Part shown: piece by piece, positions 5,689 through 5,788 of the stretch
Numbering within the stretch: the stretch's first letter is position 1
How the letters are laid out: each line of letters begins with the position of its first letter
Source: Bacteroidales bacterium
GTDB lineage: Bacteria; Bacteroidota; Bacteroidia; Bacteroidales; WCHB1-69
Length of the DNA: 5,788 nt
NCBI GenBank assembly: GCA_031273515.1
Contig: JAISRU010000119.1
Coordinates: forward strand, 1-5,788
Reading direction: 5' to 3'
The notes under the pieces: model-generated
The model's input: only the letters and a program-made list of their open reading frames with translations
Databases searched by the model: none
What the model was told of the DNA's origin: nothing
Translations under genes and position numbers: made by a program

Positions 5689-5788
5689 GTCGACGCCTCT
5701 AAGCGAAGGCCGTCGACGCCTCTAAGCGAAGGCCGTCGACTCCTCTAAGCGAAGGCCGTCGACACCTCTAAGCGAAGGCCGTCGACAC
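5689..5788. repeat. 23-bp tandem repeat array, at least 4.3 units, runs off the window
   Basis: Units start at 5689, 5712, 5735, 5758 and 5781, exactly 23 bp apart. Each begins GTCGAC and ends GCGAAGGCC. The units are identical except for position 7, which reads G, G, T, A, A in order. The period is not a multiple of three, and units abut without spacers, so it is neither a coding repeat nor a CRISPR array. Each GTCGAC is palindromic, and adjacent units can pair GTCGAC plus a short GC-rich extension. Base composition is clearly more GC-rich than the flanks. True length is unknown. Confidence 0.9.

Noticed and set aside
5689..5788. Possible CRISPR array
   Set aside because: Units of 23 bp follow each other with no spacers and no cas genes are visible; it is a plain tandem repeat.

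Overview
The window looks like part of a Bacteroidota chromosome, most likely Bacteroidales. The evidence is the proteins (a Bacteroidales-like PLP aminotransferase, a LolA / hot-dog / family 2 glycosyltransferase trio, and a THUMP-type rRNA methyltransferase), the AT-rich leaders with little Shine-Dalgarno signal, the TAnnTTTG-type -7 boxes in front of both tRNAs and the aminotransferase, and tRNA genes that do not encode CCA. Every gene I can support lies on the minus strand, so transcription runs from high to low coordinates.

In transcription order, the right edge (about 5495-5788) is non-coding. It holds a 23-bp tandem repeat that runs off the window end, a 28-nt near-perfect palindrome, and a promoter. 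Four closely spaced genes follow: a fold-type I aminotransferase (5494-4181), a secreted LolA-like lipoprotein carrier (4136-3486), a FabZ-like hot-dog protein (3470-3102) and a family 2 glycosyltransferase (3059-2322). The last three resemble the accessory part of aryl-polyene / dialkylresorcinol (flexirubin-type) lipid-pigment clusters. No ketosynthase, acyl carrier protein or ligase is visible here.

From about 2335 up to 1896 there is no credible gene. The stretch is a mosaic of short degenerate tandem repeats with 7-, 8- and 9-bp periods, and a 20-nt inverted repeat encloses most of it. The heptamer repeat runs into the glycosyltransferase gene and supplies its last codons and stop.

The left part alternates tRNA and methyltransferase genes: initiator tRNA-fMet (1852-1781) with a strong hairpin terminator, a class I SAM methyltransferase of unknown substrate (1729-962), tRNA-Thr(CGU) (839-767), and the N-terminal 228 codons of an RlmL-like 23S rRNA methyltransferase cut by the window start (686-1).

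No transposase, CRISPR array, toxin-antitoxin pair or defence gene is visible. The most unusual material is the repeat DNA and the small lipid/pigment-type cassette.
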